Assembly: GCA_937870685.1 (NCBI GenBank)
Contig: CALMZX010000041.1
Coordinates: forward strand, 1 to 47,887
Length of the DNA: 47,887 nucleotides
DNA from: an uncultured Alphaproteobacteria bacterium
Lineage (GTDB): Bacteria > Pseudomonadota > Alphaproteobacteria > Rhizobiales > Aestuariivirgaceae
Reading direction: 5' to 3'
Position 1 is the stretch's first letter, and every line of letters begins with the position of its first letter. The notes under the pieces are model-generated. The model did not search any database. It was not told where the DNA came from and was given only the letters and a program-made list of their open reading frames with translations. Positions 8,334 through 15,733 of the stretch are shown here, piece after piece. Made by a program: the position numbers and the translations under genes.

Positions 8334-10340
8334 TCACTCGTCCAGTTCACCCACCAGCGGGGTGGCGCGGCTGATGGAGACACGGCGGTTTTCGCCTTCG
8401 GGCTCGGCCGTCGGGATCTTGAGGTAGCGTTCGCCAAGGCCCACGGTCTGCAGGTTGCGCGGCGAGATCACATAGTAGGTGGTGAGCGCCTTCTTCACGG
8501 CTTCGGCGCGGGCCCGCGAGAGCTTGAGGTTGTAGGCATCGGAGCCCACGGCGTCCGTGTGGCCTTCGATCAGGAAGATTTCACGCGGGCGCTTGCGCAG
8601 CACGCGCTCGATGATGGCGGCGATGCGGTCCAGGCTGTCCACTTCCTCTTCGCGAACGAAGGCTTCGTTGAAACCGAAGCGGATGGTGTCGATCTCGATG
8701 CGCGGCATGGCGTCCCGCAGTTCCTCGCGGTCGGCGATGTCCTCGACGGTGTAGCGCTGGCGCACCTTCTTCTTCGGTGGTGCGATCAATATATCTTCCA
8801 GTTCCTGGTCATCGGCCTCGGCCTCGAAGACGTTGCGCGGTGCCTTGCGGCCCGGCTGGAACTCGTCCACGACCTCGAAATCAAAGTCGTCTTCGTTCAT
8901 GGCCAGTTCTTCCTGGCGCTGGCGGCGTTCCTCAGCCATGCGGCGGCGCAGAAGCTCGCGGTCGCGGCGCATGGATTCACGCCAGAACATCTGGTCCTGC
9001 TCGTCGAAGTCTTCCCAGTCGTTGCGGGACTGGGCGTCACGGAACACCTTCACGCGGCGGCGCAATTCGCTGTCGCTCAGGTCTTCGGAGCGGCGGCGGT
9101 CACGGAGCACTTCGGTGACAGGCGTGTTGATGGTGATCTGCGGGATGATGACGATGCGAGGCTTCTTGTTGCCCTTGTCGCCCTTTGGCGCGGTGCCCTG
9201 GGCTGCCGCTTCCTGTTCGGCCTTTTTCTGCTGCTCGGCAGCCCTGGCGGCTTCAGCCGTCAGCTTCTCCTGCTCGGCAGCGGCTTCCTTGGCGGCAATG
9301 CGGGTGCGCAGCACCTCACGCTCGGCCTGCAGCTTCTTGCGCAGCGCACGTTCGGTTTTCTGCGACAGCTCATTGTCAGCCATCAGGTCACGCATGCCGT
9401 CAAGGCGGGCTTTCAGATCACCATCCGAGAGGCTGTCCACGGGCGTCTCATCGGCGAGATAGGCCCTGGCCTTCTTTTCGGCCTCGGGACTGCCTGCGTT
9501 GGCATCCAGTTCCTGGACTTCCTTCTTGTCCACAACAGGCGGCGTGGCGGGGGCGGCCTGTTCCTGCGTTGCGGCAGGCGGCTGTTCCACGGGTGCAGCC
9601 TGCTCAACGGGCGGCTCCGTCTGGATGGGGGCCTGTTCCGTGGAAATCTTCTTGCGCTTTTTCACGGGCTGGGCCGGCTCTTCGGATGCCGGAGCAGCCT
9701 GTTCTATGGGCTGTTCGACGATCGGAGCTGTCGGCTCGGCAGCGGGTGCCGCCTGTTCGACAGGCTGTTCGGCAGGTGCCGGTGCAGGTTCCACGGGGGC
9801 CGCCTGTTCCACGGGTTGCTCGGCAGGTGCTGGCGGCGGTTCAGGAGGTGCGGCCTGTTCAACCGGTTGTTCAGCAGGCGCTGGCGGCGGTTCCGGAGGT
9901 GCTGCCTGCTCGACAGGCTGTTCCGCCGGGGCTGGTGGCTGTTCAGGCTCCGCCGCCTTGGGCTGGCTGGCACGGGCATCAAGTTCGGTGCGGGCTTCCT
10001 GCGCGATCTGCTGCAGGCGGCCGCGCACGTCATCCGGCAGACCCTGCTGCTTGGCAAAGCCACGGGCCGCGCGGGCGCGGTTGCGCAATTCGCCGGTTTC
10101 GATTTCGCTCACGGGACGGGTATCGTCGAGAAGGGCCTGTACCTCTGCCGGGACAGCCGCCACTGCGGGAGCCTGTTCAACCGGGGCGGCTTCCGCGGCC
10201 GGGGCTTCCGCCGGGGCAGTCTCAGCCGGTGCCTGCTCCACGGGCGCCTCGCCGGGGGCCGGTTCGCCCTCCTGGGCCAAAGCCGCGCCTGCCACAAGGC
10301 CCAGCGCCAACAGGCTTACAGCCCCCAACTTCCTGATCAT
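8334..10340 (-). CDS. OmpA-family protein with long Pro/Glu/Ala-rich region
   Basis: This 668-residue envelope protein starts with a signal peptide ([18 protein letters not shown]..., cleavage near ALA-QEG). A disordered, Pro/Glu/Ala-rich stretch of about 250 residues follows, including four 17-residue repeats (EQPVEQAAP core). Next comes a charged, probably helical region rich in Arg/Glu/Gln. The last 115 or so residues are an OmpA/MotB peptidoglycan-binding domain, with [22 protein letters not shown] and ENRRV near the end. The protein probably tethers something to the cell wall. Unlike true OmpA it has no N-terminal beta-barrel. Start: ATG at 10340 with a GGAGG site; a 13-codon longer reading lacks a signal peptide. 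Confidence 0.85.
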   Translation of the reverse strand: MIRKLGAVSLLALGLVAGAALAQEGEPAPGEAPVEQAPAETAPAEAPAAEAAPVEQAPAVAAVPAEVQALLDDTRPVSEIETGELRNRARAARGFAKQQGLPDDVRGRLQQIAQEARTELDARASQPKAAEPEQPPAPAEQPVEQAAPPEPPPAPAEQPVEQAAPPEPPPAPAEQPVEQAAPVEPAPAPAEQPVEQAAPAAEPTAPIVEQPIEQAAPASEEPAQPVKKRKKISTEQAPIQTEPPVEQAAPVEQPPAATQEQAAPATPPVVDKKEVQELDANAGSPEAEKKARAYLADETPVDSLSDGDLKARLDGMRDLMADNELSQKTERALRKKLQAEREVLRTRIAAKEAAAEQEKLTAEAARAAEQQKKAEQEAAAQGTAPKGDKGNKKPRIVIIPQITINTPVTEVLRDRRRSEDLSDSELRRRVKVFRDAQSRNDWEDFDEQDQMFWRESMRRDRELLRRRMAEERRQRQEELAMNEDDFDFEVVDEFQPGRKAPRNVFEAEADDQELEDILIAPPKKKVRQRYTVEDIADREELRDAMPRIEIDTIRFGFNEAFVREEEVDSLDRIAAIIERVLRKRPREIFLIEGHTDAVGSDAYNLKLSRARAEAVKKALTTYYVISPRNLQTVGLGERYLKIPTAEPEGENRRVSISRATPLVGELDE
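9751..9954 (-). repeat. Four tandem 51-bp repeats in the OmpA-type gene
   Basis: Units start at 9751, 9802, 9853 and 9904, each 51 bp, encoding 17 residues of the form [17 protein letters not shown]. Copies differ mainly at third positions, which points to selection on the protein repeat. More diverged EQP(V/I)EQAAP copies lie on both sides. The array may vary in copy number between strains. Confidence 0.8.
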
Positions 10341-10472
10341 GCCGTCCTCCGAATCAATTCCGGGCCGCCCACATGGCATCCCGCTCGTGCCCCTATTTGA
10401 ACACGAGATGGGGCAGATTTAAGAAGGGAATGTGGGCAGCGCCGCCACAAGCCTGAACCGCAGATGAACGGC

Positions 10473-11216
10473 TCAGAGCCGCCCGGCCTCAATGATCCGC
10501 TTGAGGAAGTTGCGGGTGCGCTCTTCCTTCGGGTCGCCGAAAATCTGCTCCGGCGGCCCCTCCTCATGCACCACACCCTGATGCAGGAAACAGACCTTGG
10601 AGGCCACTTCCTTGGCAAAGCCCATTTCATGGGTGGCAAGGAGCATGGTCATGCCCTGCTTGGCCAGATCACGCACGATGTTGAGCACTTCGGAGACGAG
10701 TTCGGGATCGAGCGCCGAGGTGATTTCATCGAGCAGCATCAGGCGCGGTTCCATGGCAAGGGCGCGCACGATGGCGACGCGCTGCTGCTGCCCGCCCGAA
10801 AGCCTGTCCGGATATTCGCCGGCCTTGTGGTCCATGCCGATGCGCTTCAAGAGCGTCATCGCCTTGTCCTCGGCCGCAGCCTTCGACAACTTGAGCACCT
10901 TGGTCGGTGCCAGCGTCACATTTTCCAGCACGGTCATGTGCGGGAACAGGTTGAAGCTCTGGAAAACGATGCCGACCTTCTGGCGCAGCAGGTTCACATC
11001 AACGCCGGGACCGGAAACGCGGTCTCCCTCCAGCCGGATTTCGCCGCCCTGGATGGGTTCCAGCTGGTTGATGCAGCGGAGCAGCGTGGATTTGCCGCAG
11101 CCCGATGGCCCGATGAGGCAAACCACCTGATGTTCGGTGACATTGAGGTTGATGCCGCGCAAAACCTGCACCGGACCGAAGTGCTTCTCCACATCGATCA
11201 TTTCAAGAAAAGCCAT
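10473..11216 (-). CDS. Polar amino acid ABC transporter, ATP-binding subunit
   Basis: This 247-residue ATPase is of the GlnQ/AapP/BztD type and powers amino acid import. It has Walker A (GPSGCGKST, about 36-44), a Q-loop in [10 protein letters not shown], the ABC signature [16 protein letters not shown], Walker B ([12 protein letters not shown]) and the switch histidine in [10 protein letters not shown]. The glutamate of the usual DEPTSALD is followed by Ile (DEITSALD), a variant also seen in some alphaproteobacterial copies. Start: ATG at 11216, five bases after GGGAGG, one base beyond the permease stop, so it is cotranslated with the permease. Confidence 0.95.
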   Translation of the reverse strand: MAFLEMIDVEKHFGPVQVLRGINLNVTEHQVVCLIGPSGCGKSTLLRCINQLEPIQGGEIRLEGDRVSGPGVDVNLLRQKVGIVFQSFNLFPHMTVLENVTLAPTKVLKLSKAAAEDKAMTLLKRIGMDHKAGEYPDRLSGGQQQRVAIVRALAMEPRLMLLDEITSALDPELVSEVLNIVRDLAKQGMTMLLATHEMGFAKEVASKVCFLHQGVVHEEGPPEQIFGDPKEERTRNFLKRIIEAGRL

Positions 11217-11217
11217 G

Positions 11218-12369
11218 TCAGCCTCCCGCCTTCATGCGCTGGTTGTCGCGCTCGACGAGATGGTCGACGAGGCGGGCCTGCGGGATGGTGATGAGCACAA
11301 AGAGAATGGCCACGATGGTAACAGCCGAAAGGTTGAAGGCATTGGCGGCAATGCCACGTGAGGCATTGAAGGCGTCGACCAGCCCGAGAATCTGCACCAG
11401 TGCAGTATCTTTCTGCAGGCCGATGAAGTCGTTGAGCAGTGGCGCTATGACGCGGCGGATGGCCTGCGGCACCACCACATGGCGCATGGTCTGGAGATAG
11501 CTGAGGCCGAGCGAGCGGGCGGCGGAAACCTGGCTCCAGTGGATGCTCTCGATACCGGCGCGATAGACTTCCGCAACGTAGGCGCCGTAGGTGAGCGTCA
11601 GCGCGAGAATGCACCACCACGCTACCGGAATGCGTGACATGTCGCGCAGTTGCTGCACAGTCATGTCACTGGTGTCGGCAAACAGGCCATAGAACCACGG
11701 AATCACGATTTCAGGCAGACCGCTGGTGGGAATGCCGAAGCCGATGAGATAGAGCGTCACGATGGCCGGAAGGCCGCGGAATATGTCGCAGTAAAGCGTC
11801 GCAAGCGCTCGTATCGGCCGACCCGCCGGGCCCGGCATCATCCGGGCAAGGGCGACGACGAGGCCCCAGACAAGAACAAGGATTTCCGCAACAACGAAGA
11901 CGAAAATGTTGACCGTCACAAACTTCAGGAAGACCTGCGGCCATTTCTGCAGCAACAGCGGCAAAAGGAAGAAGGTCTTTCCCACCGCCGTGTTGTTCAT
12001 GAAGATGAAGGCGATGAATCCCAGCACCAGCAGGACAAACACACCCCAGCCGAAGGTGAGAGACGACCTGTCACGCGAGGCTGCGGTGTCGATGCGGACC
12101 GTGACGGCATCCTTTTGTTCGCGTGCACCCGCCGCCTTTCGGGCCAGCAGCAGGCCTTGCACGGCGGGCCAGAACAAGGCCGCCGCGGCGAGGATCACAA
12201 TCCAGTAGATGACTTCGTGAACGGGATGGCTCTGCTCAATTCCGGCAACGGCGTTGCGCACGAGGCTCGTTGTCGCGAAAGCTGCCGCCACACAGATGGC
12301 AGCAAATATGAGTGCCGCAATGGCGAGGCCATCCGCAGGCTTGGGCAAATGCGTTTGGGGAGATGTCAT
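11218..12369 (-). CDS. Polar amino acid ABC transporter, permease
   Basis: This inner-membrane subunit has about 383 residues. It resembles the long AapM/BztC-type permeases: an N-terminal extension with two or three extra membrane helices, then the HisM/GlnP-type domain. The EAA-like loop reads [20 protein letters not shown], followed by [20 protein letters not shown]. Only one permease gene is present, whereas aap/bzt systems have two, so it may homodimerise. Start is uncertain: ATG at 12369 or GTG at 12381, neither with a well-spaced ribosome site. Gene order is binding protein, permease, ATPase. Confidence 0.88.
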   Translation of the reverse strand: MTSPQTHLPKPADGLAIAALIFAAICVAAAFATTSLVRNAVAGIEQSHPVHEVIYWIVILAAAALFWPAVQGLLLARKAAGAREQKDAVTVRIDTAASRDRSSLTFGWGVFVLLVLGFIAFIFMNNTAVGKTFFLLPLLLQKWPQVFLKFVTVNIFVFVVAEILVLVWGLVVALARMMPGPAGRPIRALATLYCDIFRGLPAIVTLYLIGFGIPTSGLPEIVIPWFYGLFADTSDMTVQQLRDMSRIPVAWWCILALTLTYGAYVAEVYRAGIESIHWSQVSAARSLGLSYLQTMRHVVVPQAIRRVIAPLLNDFIGLQKDTALVQILGLVDAFNASRGIAANAFNLSAVTIVAILFVLITIPQARLVDHLVERDNQRMKAGG

Positions 12370-12432
12370 TCCTGATGCCACTCCGGCGCACCCGCCAGGG
12401 GCACGCTGAACTTATAGACAGGCGTTGAAACA

Positions 12433-12456
12433 GGGCCGCACCTTTTGGCGCGGCCC
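12433..12456 (-). terminator. Intra-operon hairpin between binding protein and permease
   Basis: GGGCCGC (12433-12439) pairs with GCGGCCC (12450-12456) around a 10-base loop, just after the binding-protein stop. On the minus strand it is followed by TGTTTC. Such hairpins often stabilise the binding-protein message or partly terminate it, giving more binding protein than permease. Confidence 0.5.
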
Positions 12457-12469
12457 CGTACATCACCGA

Positions 12470-13312
12470 TTAGGGGTTGAAGTAGGGGATCGTGGCCGGA
12501 TCCTTGCCCCAGCCGGCGGCAAGATACTTGCCGCCCAGCTTGGCGAGCGTGCCATCATCAATCATGGACTGGATGATCTTGCTCACCGCTTCGTTGTTGG
12601 CGTTGCCCTTCTGCATGATGCCGCCGTAGGTCTCGCCGGTCTTGTACTGGCCCACCACCTTTGACTTGCCTTCCGTGGCCTTTTCCTCGGCCAGCGTGAT
12701 GGACGTGTCAGTGATGGCGACGTCAACCTGTCCGGCGCGCAGGGCCGCAAACATTTCAGGCTGGTCAGCGAAAATCTGCGCGTCCTTGATGCCCAGGGTT
12801 TCCTGCGCGAAGGTTGCGCCCGTGGTGCCCTGCTGAATGCCGACCTTCACGGTCTTGACGGTCTTTTCGTCCACCGGGGCATCCGCCTTGGCAATCACGC
12901 CCATGTCGGAGTTGAAGTAAGGCGTCGTGAAGTCGAACACCTTCTTGCGTTCTTCGGTGATGGAGGTCTGGGCGAAGCCCACGTCATAGCCGGAGGCCTG
13001 GTTGCCGATGAAGGCTTCCCAAGAGGTGTTCACGATTTCCATCTTGTCGTAGCCGGCGCGCCAGGCGATTTCGGCGGCCATGCAATATTCCATGCCGTCC
13101 TTGACGGTTTCGACCGCGTCACCATTCCACCAGATGGGGGCGGGCAGCGAGGTCAGCACCGTGAACTGGCCGCCCTTGGCCGGATTGGCGATGGGGATGG
13201 AACCCTTTTCGCCAACAACTTCGCAGTTGCCGATCATGTTTGCGGCGGAAACAGGGGCCGCAAGGGCCATGACTGCTGCCGCAGCCAAAAGGAAACGCTT
13301 GGTGATTGCCAT
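12470..13312 (-). CDS. Amino acid ABC transporter, periplasmic substrate-binding protein
   Basis: This 280-residue protein has a signal peptide (residues 1-23, MAITKRFLL...PVSA) and a family 3 solute-binding (SBP_bac_3) fold. Recognisable blocks are WEAFIGNQASGYDVGFAQTS, ITEERKKVFDFTTPYF (the common TxxRxxxxxFTxPY signature) and VGIQQGTTGATF. It captures an amino acid or related compound for the downstream permease and ATPase. Two cysteines (GNCEV and MEYCMA) could pair in the periplasm. Start: ATG at 13312 with a GGGAG site about 11 bases upstream. It is the first gene of the transporter operon and divergent from trhO. Confidence 0.92.
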   Translation of the reverse strand: MAITKRFLLAAAAVMALAAPVSAANMIGNCEVVGEKGSIPIANPAKGGQFTVLTSLPAPIWWNGDAVETVKDGMEYCMAAEIAWRAGYDKMEIVNTSWEAFIGNQASGYDVGFAQTSITEERKKVFDFTTPYFNSDMGVIAKADAPVDEKTVKTVKVGIQQGTTGATFAQETLGIKDAQIFADQPEMFAALRAGQVDVAITDTSITLAEEKATEGKSKVVGQYKTGETYGGIMQKGNANNEAVSKIIQSMIDDGTLAKLGGKYLAAGWGKDPATIPYFNP

Positions 13313-13407
13313 GATAATGTTTTCTCCCGATTTATTGTTGGAACCCCACTAGAGCCAATTTGGCGGCATGTTGCAAGACCGGGTGAGCAGGACTATCAGC
13401 CACAGCC

Positions 13408-14322
13408 ATGCCGTTCACCGCTGCCGCCTTTTACCGCTTCCATCCCCTGCCCCACTACCGCGAGGCGCAGGCCCCGCTGCTTGCCGCCTTGAAGGCCCTG
13501 GGTGCGCGCGGCTCAGTGTTGCTGGCCGAAGAGGGTGTGAACGGTACCATCGCCGCAGCGCCAGAACAGGTCGAAGAGGCCGTCGCCGCCATCGCGCGCC
13601 TGACCGGCCTGCCGGACCTGCCCGTCAAGTACTCTCCCGCAAGCGAGATGCCGTTCAAGCGCATGAAGGTGCGGCTGAAGAAGGAAATCGTCACCATCGG
13701 CCCGGTGAAAGCCAATCCGAACGAACTGGTGGGCGAATATGTTGACCCGAAGGACTGGAATGACCTGATCGCTGATCCTGACGTGATCGTGCTCGACACC
13801 CGCAATGACTATGAATTCCGCGTCGGCACTTTCCGCAATGCTGTTGATCCCGGCATTGACAGTTTCAGCCAGTTTCCGGCCTGGGTGGAAAGCCACCTGC
13901 ACAACGCCAAGGGCAAGAAGATCGCCACCTTCTGCACCGGCGGCATCCGCTGCGAGAAGGCCACGAGCTACATGCGCTTTGCCGGTTTCGAGAAGGTCTA
14001 TCATCTCAAGGGCGGCATCCTGAAATACCTGGAAGAGGTGCCGCCGGAACACAGCCTGTGGGATGGTGCCTGTTATGTGTTCGACGAGCGGGTGGCCGTG
14101 GGCCATGGTTTGCAGCAAGCAGATTTCACAACCTGCCATGGCTGCCTTGATCCGGTGTCGTCAGTGGACCGACAGTCACCCCAATACGAGGAAGGTGTCT
14201 GCTGCCCGCGTTGTGCCGATACACTGACCGAAGAGCAAAAAGCATCGAACCGGGAGCGGCAGCGGCAGTTTGTGCTGGCGCAAAAGCGTGGCGCCAAACA
14301 TCTGGGGCCTGTCGAAGCATGA
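13408..14322 (+). CDS. trhO: Rhodanese-domain tRNA uridine-34 hydroxylase TrhO
   Basis: TrhO (YceA, UPF0176) hydroxylates uridine 34 of certain tRNAs to 5-hydroxyuridine, a step to cmo5U/mcmo5U. The 304-residue protein has the N-terminal acylphosphatase-like part (LLAEEGVNGTIA), the linker VKYSPASEMPFKRMKVRLKK, a rhodanese domain with active loop CTGGIRCEKA (catalytic Cys about 176), and a Cys-rich C-terminus (TCHGC ... CCPRC) that may bind a metal. Length and motif order are normal. Its stop overlaps the next gene by 4 nt (ATGA). Confidence 0.95.
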   Translation: MPFTAAAFYRFHPLPHYREAQAPLLAALKALGARGSVLLAEEGVNGTIAAAPEQVEEAVAAIARLTGLPDLPVKYSPASEMPFKRMKVRLKKEIVTIGPVKANPNELVGEYVDPKDWNDLIADPDVIVLDTRNDYEFRVGTFRNAVDPGIDSFSQFPAWVESHLHNAKGKKIATFCTGGIRCEKATSYMRFAGFEKVYHLKGGILKYLEEVPPEHSLWDGACYVFDERVAVGHGLQQADFTTCHGCLDPVSSVDRQSPQYEEGVCCPRCADTLTEEQKASNRERQRQFVLAQKRGAKHLGPVEA

Positions 14323-14720
14323 GCACCTTTCTCTATCTCACCCTCGGCAGCAATGACCTTGGGCGGTCGAAGCGGTTCTATGATCCGGTGATGCAAACCC
14401 TTGGCATGACCTGTTCGGTCGCGGGTGAAACCGAAATCGGCTACGGCCCAGCGCACCCGAAAGCGGGCGAGCGGGAGCGCTGCTTCTATCTCACCAAGCC
14501 CTTCCTGAATTACCCGGCCACCTGGGGCAACGGCACGCTGGTGGCCTTCAAGGCCGCGAGCCGCCAGCAGGTGGATGCCTTCCATGCGGCGGCCCTGGCC
14601 CATGGCGGACAGGACGACGGCGCACCGGGCCTGCGGCCCTATCACGCCAAATTCTATTCCTGCTACGTGCGCGACCCCGACGGGAACAAGCTGAGCGCCG
14701 TGTGCGAGGCCGAGGCTTGA
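14319..14720 (+). CDS. VOC (glyoxalase/bleomycin-resistance) family protein
   Basis: This is a 133-residue single-module VOC protein. It starts TFLYLTLGSNDLGRSKRFYD, typical of the first beta-alpha-beta unit, and ends with YVRDPDGNKLSAVCE, typical of the last strand with its metal-ligand glutamate. VOC proteins bind a metal and act as lyases, dioxygenases or binding proteins; the substrate here is unknown. Start: ATG at 14319, overlapping the trhO stop by 4 nt, so it is translationally coupled to trhO. Confidence 0.85.
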   Translation: MSTFLYLTLGSNDLGRSKRFYDPVMQTLGMTCSVAGETEIGYGPAHPKAGERERCFYLTKPFLNYPATWGNGTLVAFKAASRQQVDAFHAAALAHGGQDDGAPGLRPYHAKFYSCYVRDPDGNKLSAVCEAEA

Positions 14721-14764
14721 GCTGCCGATTGGCCGCCTGGATTCGCGACGGCGCCCAGCGCTGA

Positions 14765-15601
14765 CTATTTCAAGTGCGGAAAGAGCGCCTTCTCGCTCGT
14801 GTCTTCCGCCAGCATCGCCCACAATATATCCCCGATCGGGTCATCACGCGGTTCGTCCCGGCGCGCGAAGAGTTCCTCCAGACTGGGCTGCAATGGCACG
14901 GTACCGGACTGGATGAAGCGGGCGATGAGGCTGCGCGAGCCTCCTGCTGTTTCATAAACCCGCACAACCATGCAGCCACCGCCCACTGACCCGACCAGTT
15001 CCAGAGCCGGTTCCTTTGGCGGAAGGTTCAGTTGCAAAGAGGCTGCGCCCTCTGGCACCTTGATGCGGTAATCTTTCAGGCACCGGTCGATGCGATGATC
15101 CACCGGACCGTTTGTTTTGATGGTCATGCGCCCGCCTCCTGTTGCGCACGCATCCTGCGCAAAAGACTGCAACACCTTGACTTCGCCGGTGACCCCTTGC
15201 CGGTCACGGGAGAATTGCACGATCTCCGCGCCCGTCAGCACCGCAACCCGTTCGGCGGGGTGGTGGCGGCCTTCGCCGACATTGAACCCCTTGGCAACTG
15301 AGTCGAGGATGATCCGCGCGGGACGGGACACCTGGCGCTTGGGCTCCTTCGGGAAGGTCCAACAGTTGCTGTTCAGGTCGGCAATGGGAGCGAGAAATGA
15401 AAACGCAGCGATTGCACCCAGTACGAGGCTCCCGGCAAACAGCCCGCGCTCGCCTCCGGCAAAGAGGCCAATGCCGAGCACGACCACCGCCACACCCAGC
15501 CAAATCGGTATATAGATGAGGAACATGCTGGCGCCGGGAATCGCCAGGAACACCAGGATCGGCACGATGACCGCGATCAGGCCAGCTAGAAGTCCACGCA
15601 T
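14765..15601 (-). CDS. Unrecognised inner-membrane protein with periplasmic Cys-containing domain
   Basis: I do not recognise this 278-residue protein. The N-terminal 80 or so residues hold three or four hydrophobic segments (GLLAGLIAVIVPILVFLAI, LIYIPIWLGVAVVVLGIGL, GSLVLGAIAAFSFLAPI). A soluble domain of about 200 residues follows, with cysteines in NSNCW, DACATGG, DRCLKD and GGGCMV that could form two disulfides. Start: ATG at 15601; a TTG 23 codons upstream adds a Trp-rich segment with no clear ribosome site. It is convergent with the VOC gene and downstream of ppc on the same strand, probably with its own promoter in the 130-bp gap. Confidence 0.65.
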   Translation of the reverse strand: MRGLLAGLIAVIVPILVFLAIPGASMFLIYIPIWLGVAVVVLGIGLFAGGERGLFAGSLVLGAIAAFSFLAPIADLNSNCWTFPKEPKRQVSRPARIILDSVAKGFNVGEGRHHPAERVAVLTGAEIVQFSRDRQGVTGEVKVLQSFAQDACATGGGRMTIKTNGPVDHRIDRCLKDYRIKVPEGAASLQLNLPPKEPALELVGSVGGGCMVVRVYETAGGSRSLIARFIQSGTVPLQPSLEELFARRDEPRDDPIGDILWAMLAEDTSEKALFPHLK

Positions 15602-15733
15602 GTACACGTTCCGGTATGCAATCAGAATCCAGAAATCATCCCAGATTGCGTGCCAACATTGCGTTAACAACCGCTGCCGGGATCGGCGGGCGTGTGAGCG
15701 GTACCGGGACGTTTCGCGCCTTCCGGCTTCCCG

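Noticed and set aside
8268-10400. 710-codon open frame antisense to the OmpA-type gene
   Set aside because: Low-complexity Gly/Leu/Arg/Phe sequence produced by the Pro/Glu/Ala repeats on the other strand; no domain.
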